A stretch of 49,443 bases of DNA from Candidatus Desulfaltia bathyphila (GCA_014381545.1 JACNLL010000060.1:1-49443), one strand, 5' to 3'; counted from the first letter of the stretch, positions 24,870 to 35,203 are shown. The notes: generated from the letters alone by a model not told the origin. Made by a program: numbers and translations.

Positions 24870-25632
24870 TTGCAAAAGCCCCTTCAAATCCGTTTTCAAT
24901 AAGTTTATTTTCGTATTCAATCGCCTGTTCCAGGGTTGAGCACCTGCCGACACGCACACGGTAGAATGTTTCATCCCCGTTGTTATATATTGTTATATGC
25001 GCATTCTTGTATGTTAAATCAAGTTTTTGCTTTAATCTCTCAGCATTATTGCGATCAGCAAATGCCCCTATTTGAACGGTAAAGTCCCCTTTATAGTAGT
25101 CTGTTGGAACATAGGATCGACTGGAATCCTTTTTTGCCGTTGATCGAACAGGGGTTCCAAGCGCTGTTATTTGAACCAAAGCGGTTCCGGGCCCGACAAC
25201 ACCAAGCTTTTTTGCCCCGGTATAGGAAAGATCGATTATTCTGCCACGGACAAACGGCCCGCGATCATTGATCCTTACATCGATCTCCCTGTTGTTTTTA
25301 AGATTTTTCACCCTGACATATGTGCCAAGCGGCAGGGTTTTATGGGCTGCCGTCATTGCATACATATTATATGTCTCTCCGTTTGCTGTCTTCCTTCCAT
25401 GGAACTTCCTGCCATACCAGGATGCCTTTCCGCGCTGGCTGAAACCTTGAGAATGAGGAATGGGCTGGTACCACTTACCCAAAACCTTATATGGTCTTGG
25501 ATATCCGGCAACACCTGGAGGAGGCTTTGGCTTCGAACAACCAAAAGCAAAAAACAAAAGGCCGCATACGGCAAGAAAACTTAAAAAAATATAAAGGCTA
25601 TGCTTTTTTTTTATTATTTTTCGTGCTTTCAA
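24859..25632 (-). CDS. rlpA: RlpA-type septal ring lipoprotein with SPOR domain
   Basis: A 257-residue exported lipoprotein. A basic N terminus and hydrophobic helix end in the lipobox FAFGC (Cys near residue 32). The double-psi beta-barrel follows (about 65-160: GKASWYGRKFHGRKTANGE, then RINDRGPFVRGRIIDLS), and a SPOR domain that binds denuded peptidoglycan closes it (about 183-257: FTVQIGAFADRNNAERLKQK). RlpA proteins act as lytic transglycosylases or septal ring proteins at division sites. It lies 33 nt after lon and overlaps gmhB in a five-gene minus-strand unit. Confidence 0.9.
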   Translation of the reverse strand: MKARKIIKKKHSLYIFLSFLAVCGLLFFAFGCSKPKPPPGVAGYPRPYKVLGKWYQPIPHSQGFSQRGKASWYGRKFHGRKTANGETYNMYAMTAAHKTLPLGTYVRVKNLKNNREIDVRINDRGPFVRGRIIDLSYTGAKKLGVVGPGTALVQITALGTPVRSTAKKDSSRSYVPTDYYKGDFTVQIGAFADRNNAERLKQKLDLTYKNAHITIYNNGDETFYRVRVGRCSTLEQAIEYENKLIENGFEGAFAIAE

Positions 25633-25665
25633 TTTTTCGTGCTTTCGTGATAGTTTTTTACTTTT

Positions 25666-28026
25666 TTATTTCTCGAGCGCAATTTTCAAAACATCCATCA
25701 TTTTATCAACAAAGTGAAAATGGATTTCACGTTTAACCTTTTCAGGTATGTCCTCCAAATCCTTCTTATTCCAGCTTGGCATAATAATTGTTTTTATACC
25801 TGCTCGATGGGCTGCAAGAACCTTTTCCTTTATGCCTCCAACCGGCAGTACCTGACCTCTCAAGGTTATTTCACCGGTCATGGCAAGATCCTTTTGAATC
25901 TTTTTATGGGTAAGAAGTGAAGCCAGGGCGGTAAGCATGGTAACACCCGCTGAAGGACCATCTTTGGGGATAGCTCCTGCCGGTATATGAATATGTATAT
26001 CCTGAGTTTCAAAAAAATCTTCGGCAATCCCAAGGGAAACAGCATTTGTACGTATGAAACTAAGAGCCGTTGTCGCAGACTCCTTCATCACATCGCCTAA
26101 CTGTCCGGTTAAGGTCAGATGTTTTTTGCCTTTCATTGCAGTGGCTTCAACAAACAAGAGTTCGCCGCCCGCTTGTGTCCAGGCAAGCCCCATGGCTAAA
26201 CCGGGTGTTAAAGTTCTTGCGCTGACTTCCGAAGCAAATCGAACAGGACCGATATAATCTCCAATATCCTTACCCGTTATTTTTGCAGATTCTGCCTCGC
26301 CTTCAGCTATCCTGGTCGCAACCCCTCTGCAAATGGTTGCGATTTCACGCTCCAGATTTCTCAGGCCGGCCTCCCGTGTATAGCCTGAAATTATCTTCTG
26401 CAATGTCCCTCTTGAAAATGATATCTGAGAGGATTTAAGGCCATGGGCTTCACGCTGGCGCGGTATGAGATACCGTGTCGCGATTCTAATCTTTTCGTCC
26501 TGTGTATAACCTAAAAGCTCCAGCACCTCCATCCTGTCTCTTAATGCAGGTGGTATGGTATCAAGAATATTTGCGGTAGTAATGAACATTACCTTTGACA
26601 GATCAAACGACACATCAAGATAGTGATCGGTAAAAGAGAAATTCTGCTCTGGATCAAGAACCTCCAGCAGGGCTGATGACGGGTCCCCTCGAAAATCGCT
26701 CCCAAGCTTGTCTATTTCATCTAACATAAAAACAGGATTGTTTGATTCAGCGCGTCTTATCCCCTGAATTATCCGGCCGGGAAGCGCGCCGACATAAGTT
26801 CGCCGATGCCCCCTGATCTCAGCCTCGTCCCTGACACCGCCCAATGAAATTCGGATAAATTTTCGTCCCAAAGCCCTTGCTATTGACATGCCCAGGGATG
26901 TCTTGCCGGTTCCGGGAGGACCGGCAAAGCACAGTATCGGCCCCTTTGATTCAGGCTTTAACTTGCGAACGGCAAGATATTCTATAATACGCTTTTTTGG
27001 TTTCTTGAGTCCGAAATGGTCTTTATCTAATATCCTTCTTGCCTTTTTTATATCAAGGTTGTCCGTGGTGCTTTCATACCAGGGAAGAACAGTCAACCAG
27101 TCGAGATAGGTTGACGCTACAGTATATTCGGCAGAAGACGGGTGCATGCGGGACAGGCGGTTGATTTCCCGCTGCGCCTCTTTGCGGGCCTCTTCGGGAA
27201 GCTTTTTCTCCTTTATTTTTGCCTTGTATTCTTCAATTTCAACAGCGGTCTCATCCTTTTCACCTAATTCTTCCCTGATAGCCTTAAGTTGCTGGTGCAG
27301 ATAATACTCCCTCTGCTGCTTATCCATGCCCCCCTTCACCTGGGACTGTATCTTGTTCCCAAGTTCTAAAACCTCTACCTGGTAATTTAAAAGCCTTGTA
27401 ACCTCTTTTAATCGTTTTTTAACATCAAAAAGCTCTAAAACCTTTTGTTTTTCTTTAAGTGTCGCATTAATAAGCGAAGCAACCATATCTGCCAATGTGC
27501 CGGGTTCCTGTATCGACTTCGCCATTGCCCCGATTTCCTGCGGCAAGCCGGGAGAAAGTTCAACCACCTTGGCAAACAGACTAATAATATTTGCCGTCAG
27601 TGCATCAATTTCCTTGTCTTTCTCTTCTTTATCCTTAATATACTCCACTCGTGCCTGAAGATAGGGCTTTGCTTTTATAAAATCCTTTACCCTGAACCTG
27701 CTTAAACCCTGGACAAGTAATTGAGTCGTATTATCTTCGGACTTTGCCATTTTAAGTATAAAAGCGCTTATCCCAACCGAATATAGATCGTCAGGTGTAT
27801 AACTGGGTTTGATTTTCATTTCTCTGGCAATAATAAGCCCTATGATACGATCTTTAGACATTGCTTCATCCACCAGTTGCACCGATTCCTTTTGCATGGC
27901 TATAATAGGCACAACCATTTTAGGAAAAAGCACTGTATCAATTAAAGGCAAAACAGGAAGAATTTCCGGAATAGTTTTAGTTCCGGACACGTCATGCGGT
28001 AGCTGCTCGGTCATAGGTGCCTCCAA
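25666..28026 (-). CDS. lon: Lon ATP-dependent protease
   Basis: A 786-residue Lon of standard length. The N-terminal LAN domain starts with [19 protein letters not shown], the AAA+ module has [20 protein letters not shown] and [11 protein letters not shown], and the protease domain has the catalytic Ser in [12 protein letters not shown] and Lys in [14 protein letters not shown]. It degrades damaged and regulatory proteins in the cytoplasm. It follows the hsp20 gene by 24 nt, which points to joint stress induction, and rlpA follows it. Confidence 0.96.
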   Translation of the reverse strand: MEAPMTEQLPHDVSGTKTIPEILPVLPLIDTVLFPKMVVPIIAMQKESVQLVDEAMSKDRIIGLIIAREMKIKPSYTPDDLYSVGISAFILKMAKSEDNTTQLLVQGLSRFRVKDFIKAKPYLQARVEYIKDKEEKDKEIDALTANIISLFAKVVELSPGLPQEIGAMAKSIQEPGTLADMVASLINATLKEKQKVLELFDVKKRLKEVTRLLNYQVEVLELGNKIQSQVKGGMDKQQREYYLHQQLKAIREELGEKDETAVEIEEYKAKIKEKKLPEEARKEAQREINRLSRMHPSSAEYTVASTYLDWLTVLPWYESTTDNLDIKKARRILDKDHFGLKKPKKRIIEYLAVRKLKPESKGPILCFAGPPGTGKTSLGMSIARALGRKFIRISLGGVRDEAEIRGHRRTYVGALPGRIIQGIRRAESNNPVFMLDEIDKLGSDFRGDPSSALLEVLDPEQNFSFTDHYLDVSFDLSKVMFITTANILDTIPPALRDRMEVLELLGYTQDEKIRIATRYLIPRQREAHGLKSSQISFSRGTLQKIISGYTREAGLRNLEREIATICRGVATRIAEGEAESAKITGKDIGDYIGPVRFASEVSARTLTPGLAMGLAWTQAGGELLFVEATAMKGKKHLTLTGQLGDVMKESATTALSFIRTNAVSLGIAEDFFETQDIHIHIPAGAIPKDGPSAGVTMLTALASLLTHKKIQKDLAMTGEITLRGQVLPVGGIKEKVLAAHRAGIKTIIMPSWNKKDLEDIPEKVKREIHFHFVDKMMDVLKIALEK

Positions 28027-28050
28027 AAAATGATAAATAATATAAAACGG

Positions 28051-28497
28051 CTATCCATCTACGATCGGTATCCTGTGCGTTCTATCAGGCGGCAATTTCG
28101 CAAGCCTGATCTGAAGCAAACCATTAAAATATGTTGCAATTACTTTATCAGCATCAATAGGCGCCGGAAGAAACAATATGCGCTCAAATCTGCCATACTG
28201 GATCTCTGCCAATCTGTATGTTGAATTTTTAAGCCTGGGCATTTCAGTGCGTTCGCCATAAATTTTGGCTGCCCTGGTGTTGATTTCCACACTCAGATTC
28301 TCTTTGTCTACACCTGCAATCTCAGCCAGAATAATTATCTCTTCATCTGTTTCATATATATCCATCTGAGGTTTCCACACGCCTTCGGGAAGAGCGAAAA
28401 ACGGGCTCATTGATCGAAACATGTCCTCAATACCTCTTCCTGTGTCTGAGCTTAACTGATCGGATTCCTTGGTAAATTTTATTTTAATATAATCCAT
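28051..28497 (-). CDS. Hsp20/alpha-crystallin small heat shock protein
   Basis: A 148-residue small heat shock protein. The alpha-crystallin domain runs from about residue 42 (WKPQMDIYETDEEIIILAE) through AGVDKENLSVEINTRAAKIYGER to ATYFNGLLQIRLAKL and ends in the IPI-type tail RIPIVDG. It is an ATP-independent chaperone that holds unfolding proteins. CAGGAG precedes ATG. It heads the hsp20-lon-rlpA-gmhB-recD2 run; a promoter candidate lies about 80 nt upstream. Confidence 0.92.
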   Translation of the reverse strand: MDYIKIKFTKESDQLSSDTGRGIEDMFRSMSPFFALPEGVWKPQMDIYETDEEIIILAEIAGVDKENLSVEINTRAAKIYGERTEMPRLKNSTYRLAEIQYGRFERILFLPAPIDADKVIATYFNGLLQIRLAKLPPDRTHRIPIVDG

Positions 28498-28573
28498 TTT
28501 TTGCTCCTGATTTTATACCGTCATAAAAAATAAAACCCATGTGACAAATTTTATTGCATAAAAATGTTACAAA

Positions 28574-28602
28574 AAAATATCATCACAAAAAGAATTTGTA
28601 AA
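28574..28602 (-). promoter_or_regulatory. Promoter candidate for the hsp20-lon operon
   Basis: On the minus strand TTTACA (28602-28597), a 17-nt spacer and TATTTT (28579-28574) fit sigma-70 moderately. No sigma-32 consensus (CTTGAA/CCCCAT) or CIRCE element is evident, so the source of any heat-shock control is unclear. Confidence 0.35.
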
Positions 28603-28669
28603 GAAGAGATTAGCGTTAAACACTTTGATTATAATTGCCTTTTACCTATAAATACCTTATTGATCAAAT

Positions 28670-29815
28670 ATGGCTAACAGGCGCAAAGCTTCACATAAAT
28701 TCGTTATTGGTTCACAGTACTTTATATACTTTGGCGTAATGGGCATTTTTTTGCCCTATTTTAATCTATACTGTTTTCATATCGGTTTTAGCGGCTTTCA
28801 AATAGGTGTTCTGTCCGCCTTGAGAACAATGGCTATTATCTTATTCCCTTTGTTCTGGGGAGCCATAGCGGATCGCTTTCACATCAGGAAACCGATATAT
28901 ATATTATGTAATTTTATCAGTACGGCAATCTGGGCATTTTTTATATTGACTGCCGACTTTTGGCCGATGCTTATCATCACCATCTTTTATGGCATTTTTT
29001 ATGCTCCCATTATCTCCTTCCTTGAAGCATTTACAATCGATGTATTAGGCAAAGAAAAAAAAAGCTACGGCTCATTAAGAGTCTGGGGCTCAATAGCCTT
29101 TATAACGGTTGTCATAATTTTAGGCAAAGTAATCGATCTGTATTCCATAAAAATAATTATTATACTTATTTTCGCAGGGTCCCTGTTCCAGGCCTTTATT
29201 TCCACGAAAATCCCGTATACCGTAACTTTGAAAAAGCAGTCTTATACTTCCAGTGCAAAGGTTCTGCTAAATAGACGGGTTTTTGTCTTTCTTTTTTGCG
29301 CTTTTTTAATGCTGGCAAGCCACGGAGCCTACTATACCTTTTTTTCCATTCACCTTGCAACTATGGGGTATAGCAGCACATTTATCGGAATTGCCTGGGC
29401 TCTGGCATCATTTGCGGAAATCATTGTAATGATAAAATCAGACATAATATTCAAACGCTACTCAATGGAAAATGTTATAGTGTTTTCATTTATTGTGGCA
29501 ACTTTAAGATGGCTGATACTTTTTTTTGCAACATCTCCGGCAATAATCCTGCTTTCACAGACTCTTCATGCTGTAACTTACGGATCATTTCATGTTGCAA
29601 GTATACTCTACATAGATTCGCTGACTCCGAATGAAGCCAAAACCCTGGGACAGGCCGCAAATAATGCCGTAACTTACGGATTAGGCATGACGGTAGGATT
29701 TTTAATCAGCGGCTGTTTGTACGAAAGCATGGGCTCGTTTGCCCTGTTTCTTATTAGCGCTTTTATTGCGCTTGTGGGCGGCGCTGTATTTAAAGGATCG
29801 CAGATGATTGAGTAA
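28670..29815 (+). CDS. MFS transporter (MFS_1_like/HcaT-type)
   Basis: A 381-residue polytopic membrane protein with about 12 hydrophobic helices. IGVLSALRTMAIILFPLFWG followed by AIADRFHIRKPIY gives the MFS motif A between helices 2 and 3. KKSYGSLRVWGSIAF and the late TYGSFHVASILYID resemble the nucleoside/phenylpropionate-permease subgroup. The substrate is unknown. The start ATG lacks a clear ribosome site (preceded by TTGATCAAAT), so a leaderless or weakly translated start is possible. It is transcribed away from the hsp20 operon. Confidence 0.85.
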   Translation: MANRRKASHKFVIGSQYFIYFGVMGIFLPYFNLYCFHIGFSGFQIGVLSALRTMAIILFPLFWGAIADRFHIRKPIYILCNFISTAIWAFFILTADFWPMLIITIFYGIFYAPIISFLEAFTIDVLGKEKKSYGSLRVWGSIAFITVVIILGKVIDLYSIKIIIILIFAGSLFQAFISTKIPYTVTLKKQSYTSSAKVLLNRRVFVFLFCAFLMLASHGAYYTFFSIHLATMGYSSTFIGIAWALASFAEIIVMIKSDIIFKRYSMENVIVFSFIVATLRWLILFFATSPAIILLSQTLHAVTYGSFHVASILYIDSLTPNEAKTLGQAANNAVTYGLGMTVGFLISGCLYESMGSFALFLISAFIALVGGAVFKGSQMIE

Positions 29816-29817
29816 AA

Positions 29818-29862
29818 AATCCTGGCCCAGAGGACCAGGATTTGGTTATCCCCAGAGGGGGA
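29818..29862. terminator. Hairpin terminators between convergent genes
   Basis: AATCCTGG (29818-29825) pairs with CCAGGATT (29835-29842); on the minus strand it is followed by TTTTTT, a good intrinsic terminator for the radical SAM gene. A second hairpin, ATCCCC-AGA-GGGGAT-like, follows at about 29848-29862. Confidence 0.65.
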
Positions 29863-29915
29863 TTTGTGATTTTAGCCAAAAGACTTCAATTGTTGCATGG
29901 TTCATTAAAAAAACC

Positions 29916-29941
29916 GTGAACCGACAACCGTGAACGGTTAC
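29916..29941. repeat. Inverted copy of the heptad tract at 12745-12770
   Basis: These 26 nt are the exact reverse complement of 12745-12770, directly after the stop of the radical SAM gene on the minus strand. Confidence 0.7.
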
Positions 29942-29944
29942 AGT

Positions 29945-31675
29945 CTATATTCGTCCATGTGTGTCTGTGGCTAAGAATTTATAACAGCTTTCGATATAAT
30001 AACGTGCCTTGTCTGAATCTTTAAACTTTTGAAAACATGAAATTGCTTTGTTATACTTTCCTATATTCATATAACTTATTCCCAGACAGATATGAAGCTG
30101 CTCACTGTCCGGAAATCTCTCAATACCGTCTGAAAGGGCGCTAATGGATTCCGCGTACAACCCTCTTTTTTGCTTAATGATGCCCAATCCTAAATATGCC
30201 CGATGATCAGGATAATAACCCAGGGATTTTTGATACAGTCTTTCAGCAACCCCTTCTTTATCTTTTACAGCTTCAATCCCGGAATAATCGCCATAATCAA
30301 AGGTCATTGCCAGTCTTGAACAAAAATCCGAATGCATTTTGTACAATTCCTTATCATCTATCAGTTCAACTTCATCGGCAAAACCGGAAAGATTTTCGTG
30401 GAAGTCGGTTCTGAGTTTCTTCCCAAAGGCCAGTATCAATTCACTGGATAGAGCTGGATCGGTTTCAAAGTACATAATATCTTCTACCCGCTTTAACCAG
30501 ACATTGTCTGTTTGCCTGGCTCTCTTTTTAAAATCCGAATAAAGGGCTGTTCCTGGGAATATATCAAGTATGTAAAAAATAGCGCCAAGCGGTTTGATCT
30601 CATGAATCAAATCAATGGTCTCCTGAATCGTATCCCAGTTTTCTCCAGGACAGCCATAAATAAAATAGGCCCGTGCCAGTATGCCGTACTTTGTTGTCAG
30701 CGCAAAGGCTCTTTTGATTTGATCGGTCTTAATATTTTTATTCAGGAGGTTTCTTATCTTCTCAGAACCGCTTTCCACCCCATAACTGATCTGAATACAG
30801 CCAGCCTTTCTCATCCAGTCTAAAATCTCTTCGCTTATATAATTAACTCGAGAAATTGCCACCCAGACTATTTTAAGGTCTCTTTCAATGATCTTTTTAC
30901 AAACCTTTATCACCAGATCTTTTTTAAACGTAAATGTATCATCTGAAAAATAAAAAAAGGTAACCCCCTTTTCATAAAGCAGCTCTATCTGTTTGATAAA
31001 ATAGTCGGCGGAATGGAACCTGACCTTATGTCCCCAAAGCTTGGGCGACCCGCAAAAGGTGCAGTTTCCGGGGCATCCCCGGGTCAAGGCAACATGTTGA
31101 TATTTAAAATATTTTGCAGGAATCGGCAATTTGTCGAGGTCCTGAATTTTATCAGCGGGCTTGGTCTTAACCGCCTTGCCGCCTTTTCTGAAAGCGATTC
31201 CCTTAATGTTTTTTATATTTTTATATCTAATCTTACCAGGACGATACTTTTGAAAGCATTTAATCAGGCTTAAAAAGGTATACTCACCTTCCCCTATTAC
31301 GGCAAAATCAACCTCTTTAAAATGCGTTAAAAGGTGCTTCCATAAAAAGGTGGCGCCGACCCCTCCAAAAACAATTTTTACATGTGGATTAAGCTGTTTC
31401 GCAATCCGGGCAATTTCTATGGCGCCCCAACGGTTTGCATGCACTATGGAAAAACCGATAACTTTCGGCTTCTTTATAATTAAGGTCTCTTTAATTCTTT
31501 GAGGTGTTTCATTAATATTATGCCAGTTCAGTATTTCAACATCATAATTATTCTCCTCTAACAAAGCACCGATATAGTAAAGACCGATCGGCACAAAACT
31601 AACCTCTTCTGCATGAAGCCTGTCTTCAAGGCAATAAGGATATATAAGTAGTATTTTCATTTTTGGTAAAATCAC
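29945..31675 (-). CDS. B12-binding-domain radical SAM protein with C-terminal TPR
   Basis: A protein of about 576 residues. The N-terminal cobalamin-binding-like domain (MKILLIYPYCLED, GLYYIGALLEENNYDVEILNW, IGFSIVHANRWGAIEIAR) is followed by the radical SAM core with LTRGCPGNCTFCGSPKLWG (CxxxCxxC) at about 200-215 and the YGVESGSEKIRNLLNK loop. A TPR-like C terminus (about 480-577) follows. The B12 domain lacks an obvious DxHxxG motif, as in many members of this class. Reactions in this class range from methylations to ring contractions; the substrate is unknown. GTG at 31675 has AAGGA about 5 nt upstream; ATG at 31660 is the alternative. Confidence 0.8.
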   Translation of the reverse strand: MILPKMKILLIYPYCLEDRLHAEEVSFVPIGLYYIGALLEENNYDVEILNWHNINETPQRIKETLIIKKPKVIGFSIVHANRWGAIEIARIAKQLNPHVKIVFGGVGATFLWKHLLTHFKEVDFAVIGEGEYTFLSLIKCFQKYRPGKIRYKNIKNIKGIAFRKGGKAVKTKPADKIQDLDKLPIPAKYFKYQHVALTRGCPGNCTFCGSPKLWGHKVRFHSADYFIKQIELLYEKGVTFFYFSDDTFTFKKDLVIKVCKKIIERDLKIVWVAISRVNYISEEILDWMRKAGCIQISYGVESGSEKIRNLLNKNIKTDQIKRAFALTTKYGILARAYFIYGCPGENWDTIQETIDLIHEIKPLGAIFYILDIFPGTALYSDFKKRARQTDNVWLKRVEDIMYFETDPALSSELILAFGKKLRTDFHENLSGFADEVELIDDKELYKMHSDFCSRLAMTFDYGDYSGIEAVKDKEGVAERLYQKSLGYYPDHRAYLGLGIIKQKRGLYAESISALSDGIERFPDSEQLHICLGISYMNIGKYNKAISCFQKFKDSDKARYYIESCYKFLATDTHGRI

Positions 31676-31733
31676 CACAATTCCTTTTCATCTTGTGCTT
31701 GCAACCGATTTTAAATTATTATATCCTATTTTA

Positions 31734-31874
31734 ATGAAAAAAGATACTATCCATATCATCCCTGAAAAAGAGATTGAAGGGGTGGGGCTTGTGGGTATAG
31801 AAAATACCTTTCAGGTAACCCCTGAAGGGGGAAAGAGGCTTACGCCGGGTTTGGATGAAATAAAAATTCTTTAG
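31734..31874 (+). pseudogene. Fragment of an M24 (Xaa-Pro) peptidase C terminus
   Basis: A 46-codon frame whose end, GLVGIENTFQVTPEGGKRLT and then a DEI motif, looks like the C-terminal metal-site strand and tail of M24 aminopeptidases. The catalytic core is missing, and no M24-like sequence is seen upstream although the frame stays open for about 60 nt. It is best read as the remnant of a lost gene, and probably has no function. Confidence 0.45.
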
Positions 31875-31907
31875 AAAACACACCCACCACTCTTTACCGG
31901 AAGCGTT

Positions 31908-34900
31908 ATGAAGCGATTAAATCTTTCCATAGGAATTTTTAAAGTATTTGCCTGTGTTTTGATCATCTTATTGTCAGGCAGCCTTATACTGGGAGGTATT
32001 GTTTATGCGACCGAAAAGCCAGAAGTATTTGTACAGCTCGGGCATTCGAATTCTGCACTTGCCGTAGCCTTCAGTCCTGACGGCAAGTATGCTCTTTCGG
32101 GCAGTGTTGATAATACAATGAAGTTATGGGAGGTTTCAACGGGCAGGGAGGTGAAAACCTTCAGGGGACATACGAATTACGTTAACTCCGTAGCCTTCAG
32201 TCCTGACGGCAGATATGCACTTTCAGGGAGCGGTGACAAATCCCTCAAGCTCTGGAAGGTTTCAACAGGCAGGGAGATGAAAACTTTCAGAGGACATACG
32301 GATTATGTCGTCTCCGTAGCTTTCAGTCCTGACGGCAGATATGTACTGTCGGGAAGCAAAGATAATACACTTAAACTCTGGGACGTTTCGACGGGGAAAA
32401 TGGTAAAAACTTTCAGGGGACACACAGATTATGTCGTCTCCGTAGCTTTCAGTCCTGACGGCAGATATGCGCTGTCGGGAAGCAAAGACAACTCTTTGAT
32501 ACTTTGGAAGGTTTCAACAGGCAGGAGGGTAAAGACATTTAGGGGACAAAAATACATTAGTTCTGTAATCTTTACCCCAGACGGCAAATACGCCTTGTCA
32601 GGGAGCCGGGATAATACCCTGAAGTTCTGGGATATATCAACCGGCAGGGAGATAAGGTCATTCAAGTGTTCAAAGGTGCCGGACAATTTCCTCCGGGCGC
32701 ACCCGGCATCCTATATCAATTCCGTGGCCATCACCCCCGATGGTAATTATGCCCTGTCGGTAAGCGGAGATAGTACCCTGAAACTCTGGAATATTGCTAC
32801 CGGCCGGGAGACCAGAGTTTTTAAGGAACGCGTAAATAGCTGTAATTCCATAGCCTTGAGCCCTGACGGCAGGTATGTGCTATCAGGAGGCGGAGGTGAA
32901 ACATCAGCCGATCTAAAACTCTGGGAGGTCTCAACCGGCAGAGTGGTGAGGAGCTTTAAGGGTCATTCTGATTTGATAAATTCTATAGCTGTCAGTCCTG
33001 AAGGGAAATACATACTGTCGGGAAGTGGAAATGGTGTTATGCGATTGTGGAATAGATCCACCGGCAAAGTGGTAAGGAGCTTTAAGAGTCATTCACGTAT
33101 CGGATCCGTAGCTTTCAGCCCGGATGGCCGCTATGTCCTGTCGGAGAGTAAAAACGATACACTGAAGCTCTGGAAGGTCTCAACCGGCAAGGAGGTCAGA
33201 ACCTTCAGGGGTCATTCGGATTTTGTCGGGTCTATAGCCTTCAGTCCGGACGGCAGGTATGTGCTGTCGGTGAGTCGGGACAATACTCTGAAGCTATGGG
33301 ATACACAGACGGGAAAAACAAAGGCAACCAAAAAGAATATAGGCCCGATAAGGTCTGTTGTTTTTTCACCCGATGGAAAACGTGCCTTGCTCGGCGGTGG
33401 AGGATGGAAGGCTACACTGTGGCTCCTGGATATGAGAACGGGAAAACGGATTAGAAATTTTACAGGACATACGAGGGGCATTCATTCCGTAGCAATATCC
33501 CCGGACGGCAGATATGCCCTTTCTGGTAGCGACGACTATACCCTCAAACTCTGGGATATAGCCACCGGTAGGGAGATCAGAACTTTCAAGGGGCATTCCT
33601 GGGTAGTAAACTCGGTAGCTTTCAGCCCGGACGGCAGGTATGCACTCTCCGGGAGCGGAGATTATACGTTAAAGCTCTGGGATATCTCGACGGGCAACGA
33701 GATAAGGACCTTTAAGGGGCATACTTATTATATCTTTTCCGTAGCCTTCAGCCCGGACGGCAGGTATGCGCTCTCCGGGAGTTGGGACGGCACTATAAGG
33801 ATGTGGAATGTTAATACAGGCACGGAAATTGCCATGATGGTTGGATTTAAAAATGGAGACTGGGCAACGATCACCCGTGATGGCTATTTTGTGGCTTCGA
33901 AAAATGGTGCAGAGCATATTAATGTTACAATTGGTCTGAAGAGTTATACCATCGATAATTTCTTTGAGAAATTTTATAATCCGGAAATCGTGGGAAAGGT
34001 AATGAGCGGCAAGCGGGTTAAAGTAGCATCCGACATCAGGAAATTAACTTCTACACCTCCCGAAGTAAAAATAATAAACCCAAAACACGGGGCAATATTT
34101 GCCAGAAGGAATATTATAATAACCGTTCAAGCTATCGACACGGGAGGTGGTATTGATGAAATTCGGCTCTATCAGAATCTCAAGCTTATTTCCGAAGAAC
34201 AGCGCGGTGTGGCTATCACTCCTAAGAAAGGTCACGGAATAACAAAAAGATATAACGTAATACTCCTCCCGGGAACAAACGAATTCCGGGCCATTGCCCT
34301 TAACAGAGACAGAACGGAATCCAACCCGGCCATCATAGAAATCCATTCAAAGGCGGTGCATGCGTCAGCCGATTTATATATCCTTGCCGTCGGCATAAAT
34401 GAGTATAAGAACCCAAGATACAAACTCAATTATGGCAAGTCCGATGCCGAAGCATTTGTCAACGCCGTTGAGCAAAGGGGCAGGGGCATTTTCAAACATA
34501 TTTATAAACAGTTGCTTTTCGACAATCAGGCAACACGCAATTCGATAGAAGCAGCTTTCAAGCAGATTATGGCAAAAGCCGGACCCGATGACGGATTTCT
34601 TCTCTACTATGCGGGACACGGGGTAATGAGTGAAGGAGACAGAAATACACCGCCGGACTTTTATATTGCGCCGTACGATGTAACAAGGCTTTATGGCCAT
34701 GATGACATTCTGAAATCAAAGGGAATATCAGCAAAAAGAATGAAAGAATTGTGCACAAAGATAAAAGCGCAGAAGCAATTAATAATTCTGGACGCCTGTC
34801 AGTCTGGTGGGGCTATAGAATCATTTGCATTGCGGGGTGCGGCGGAAGAAAAAGCCATACTGCAACTTGCAAGGAGTGCGGGGGTTGTCGTGATGGCTGC

Positions 34901-35150
34901 AACGGGAACAGAACAGTTTGCAACCGAGTTCAAAGCGTTAGGTCATGGTGTGTTTACTTATGCTTTGCTTAAAGGGTTGGAAGGTGAAGCTGACGGCGGA
35001 TCACCTCCTGACAGAAAAATTACCGTTAAGGAACTTGAGGCGTATATAAATGATAAGGTACCTGAGTTGACCGAAAAATACCGGGGAACAGCTCAGTATC
35101 CCAATAGCTTTTCCCAGGGACAGGATTTCCCGCTCAGTATTGTGAAGTAA
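31908..35150 (+). CDS. Exported WD40-repeat caspase-family protease
   Basis: A 1080-residue protein. A signal peptide (1-37, hydrophobic ACVLIILLSGSLILGGIVYA) is followed by 14 WD40 repeats (about 45-640) of the form AFSPDGRYALSGS, enough for two seven-bladed propellers. A linker of about 200 residues with a probable Ig-like segment comes next, then a C14 caspase domain (about 825-1080). The catalytic pair is visible: His904 in LLYYAGHGV and Cys964 in ILDACQSGG. WD40-caspases are known in large-genome bacteria; activation and substrates are mostly unknown. It is followed closely by a small exported protein, probably in one operon. The signal peptide places it outside the cytoplasm. Confidence 0.88.
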   Translation: MKRLNLSIGIFKVFACVLIILLSGSLILGGIVYATEKPEVFVQLGHSNSALAVAFSPDGKYALSGSVDNTMKLWEVSTGREVKTFRGHTNYVNSVAFSPDGRYALSGSGDKSLKLWKVSTGREMKTFRGHTDYVVSVAFSPDGRYVLSGSKDNTLKLWDVSTGKMVKTFRGHTDYVVSVAFSPDGRYALSGSKDNSLILWKVSTGRRVKTFRGQKYISSVIFTPDGKYALSGSRDNTLKFWDISTGREIRSFKCSKVPDNFLRAHPASYINSVAITPDGNYALSVSGDSTLKLWNIATGRETRVFKERVNSCNSIALSPDGRYVLSGGGGETSADLKLWEVSTGRVVRSFKGHSDLINSIAVSPEGKYILSGSGNGVMRLWNRSTGKVVRSFKSHSRIGSVAFSPDGRYVLSESKNDTLKLWKVSTGKEVRTFRGHSDFVGSIAFSPDGRYVLSVSRDNTLKLWDTQTGKTKATKKNIGPIRSVVFSPDGKRALLGGGGWKATLWLLDMRTGKRIRNFTGHTRGIHSVAISPDGRYALSGSDDYTLKLWDIATGREIRTFKGHSWVVNSVAFSPDGRYALSGSGDYTLKLWDISTGNEIRTFKGHTYYIFSVAFSPDGRYALSGSWDGTIRMWNVNTGTEIAMMVGFKNGDWATITRDGYFVASKNGAEHINVTIGLKSYTIDNFFEKFYNPEIVGKVMSGKRVKVASDIRKLTSTPPEVKIINPKHGAIFARRNIIITVQAIDTGGGIDEIRLYQNLKLISEEQRGVAITPKKGHGITKRYNVILLPGTNEFRAIALNRDRTESNPAIIEIHSKAVHASADLYILAVGINEYKNPRYKLNYGKSDAEAFVNAVEQRGRGIFKHIYKQLLFDNQATRNSIEAAFKQIMAKAGPDDGFLLYYAGHGVMSEGDRNTPPDFYIAPYDVTRLYGHDDILKSKGISAKRMKELCTKIKAQKQLIILDACQSGGAIESFALRGAAEEKAILQLARSAGVVVMAATGTEQFATEFKALGHGVFTYALLKGLEGEADGGSPPDRKITVKELEAYINDKVPELTEKYRGTAQYPNSFSQGQDFPLSIVK

Positions 35151-35203
35151 AACAAAACAGCACTGCGTTGTCTGAAGTGCAAGCATTAAGGAGGAGGAGA
35201 GCG

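Noticed and set aside
24870-24974. N-terminal extension of GmhB
   Set aside because: It is translated from rlpA sequence in another frame and has no homology to the HAD family; TTG at 24869 has a proper ribosome site.
35168-35203. Earlier start of the caspase partner gene
   Set aside because: The stretch contains the ribosome site of the ATG at 35204 and would put 12 Arg-rich residues before the signal peptide.
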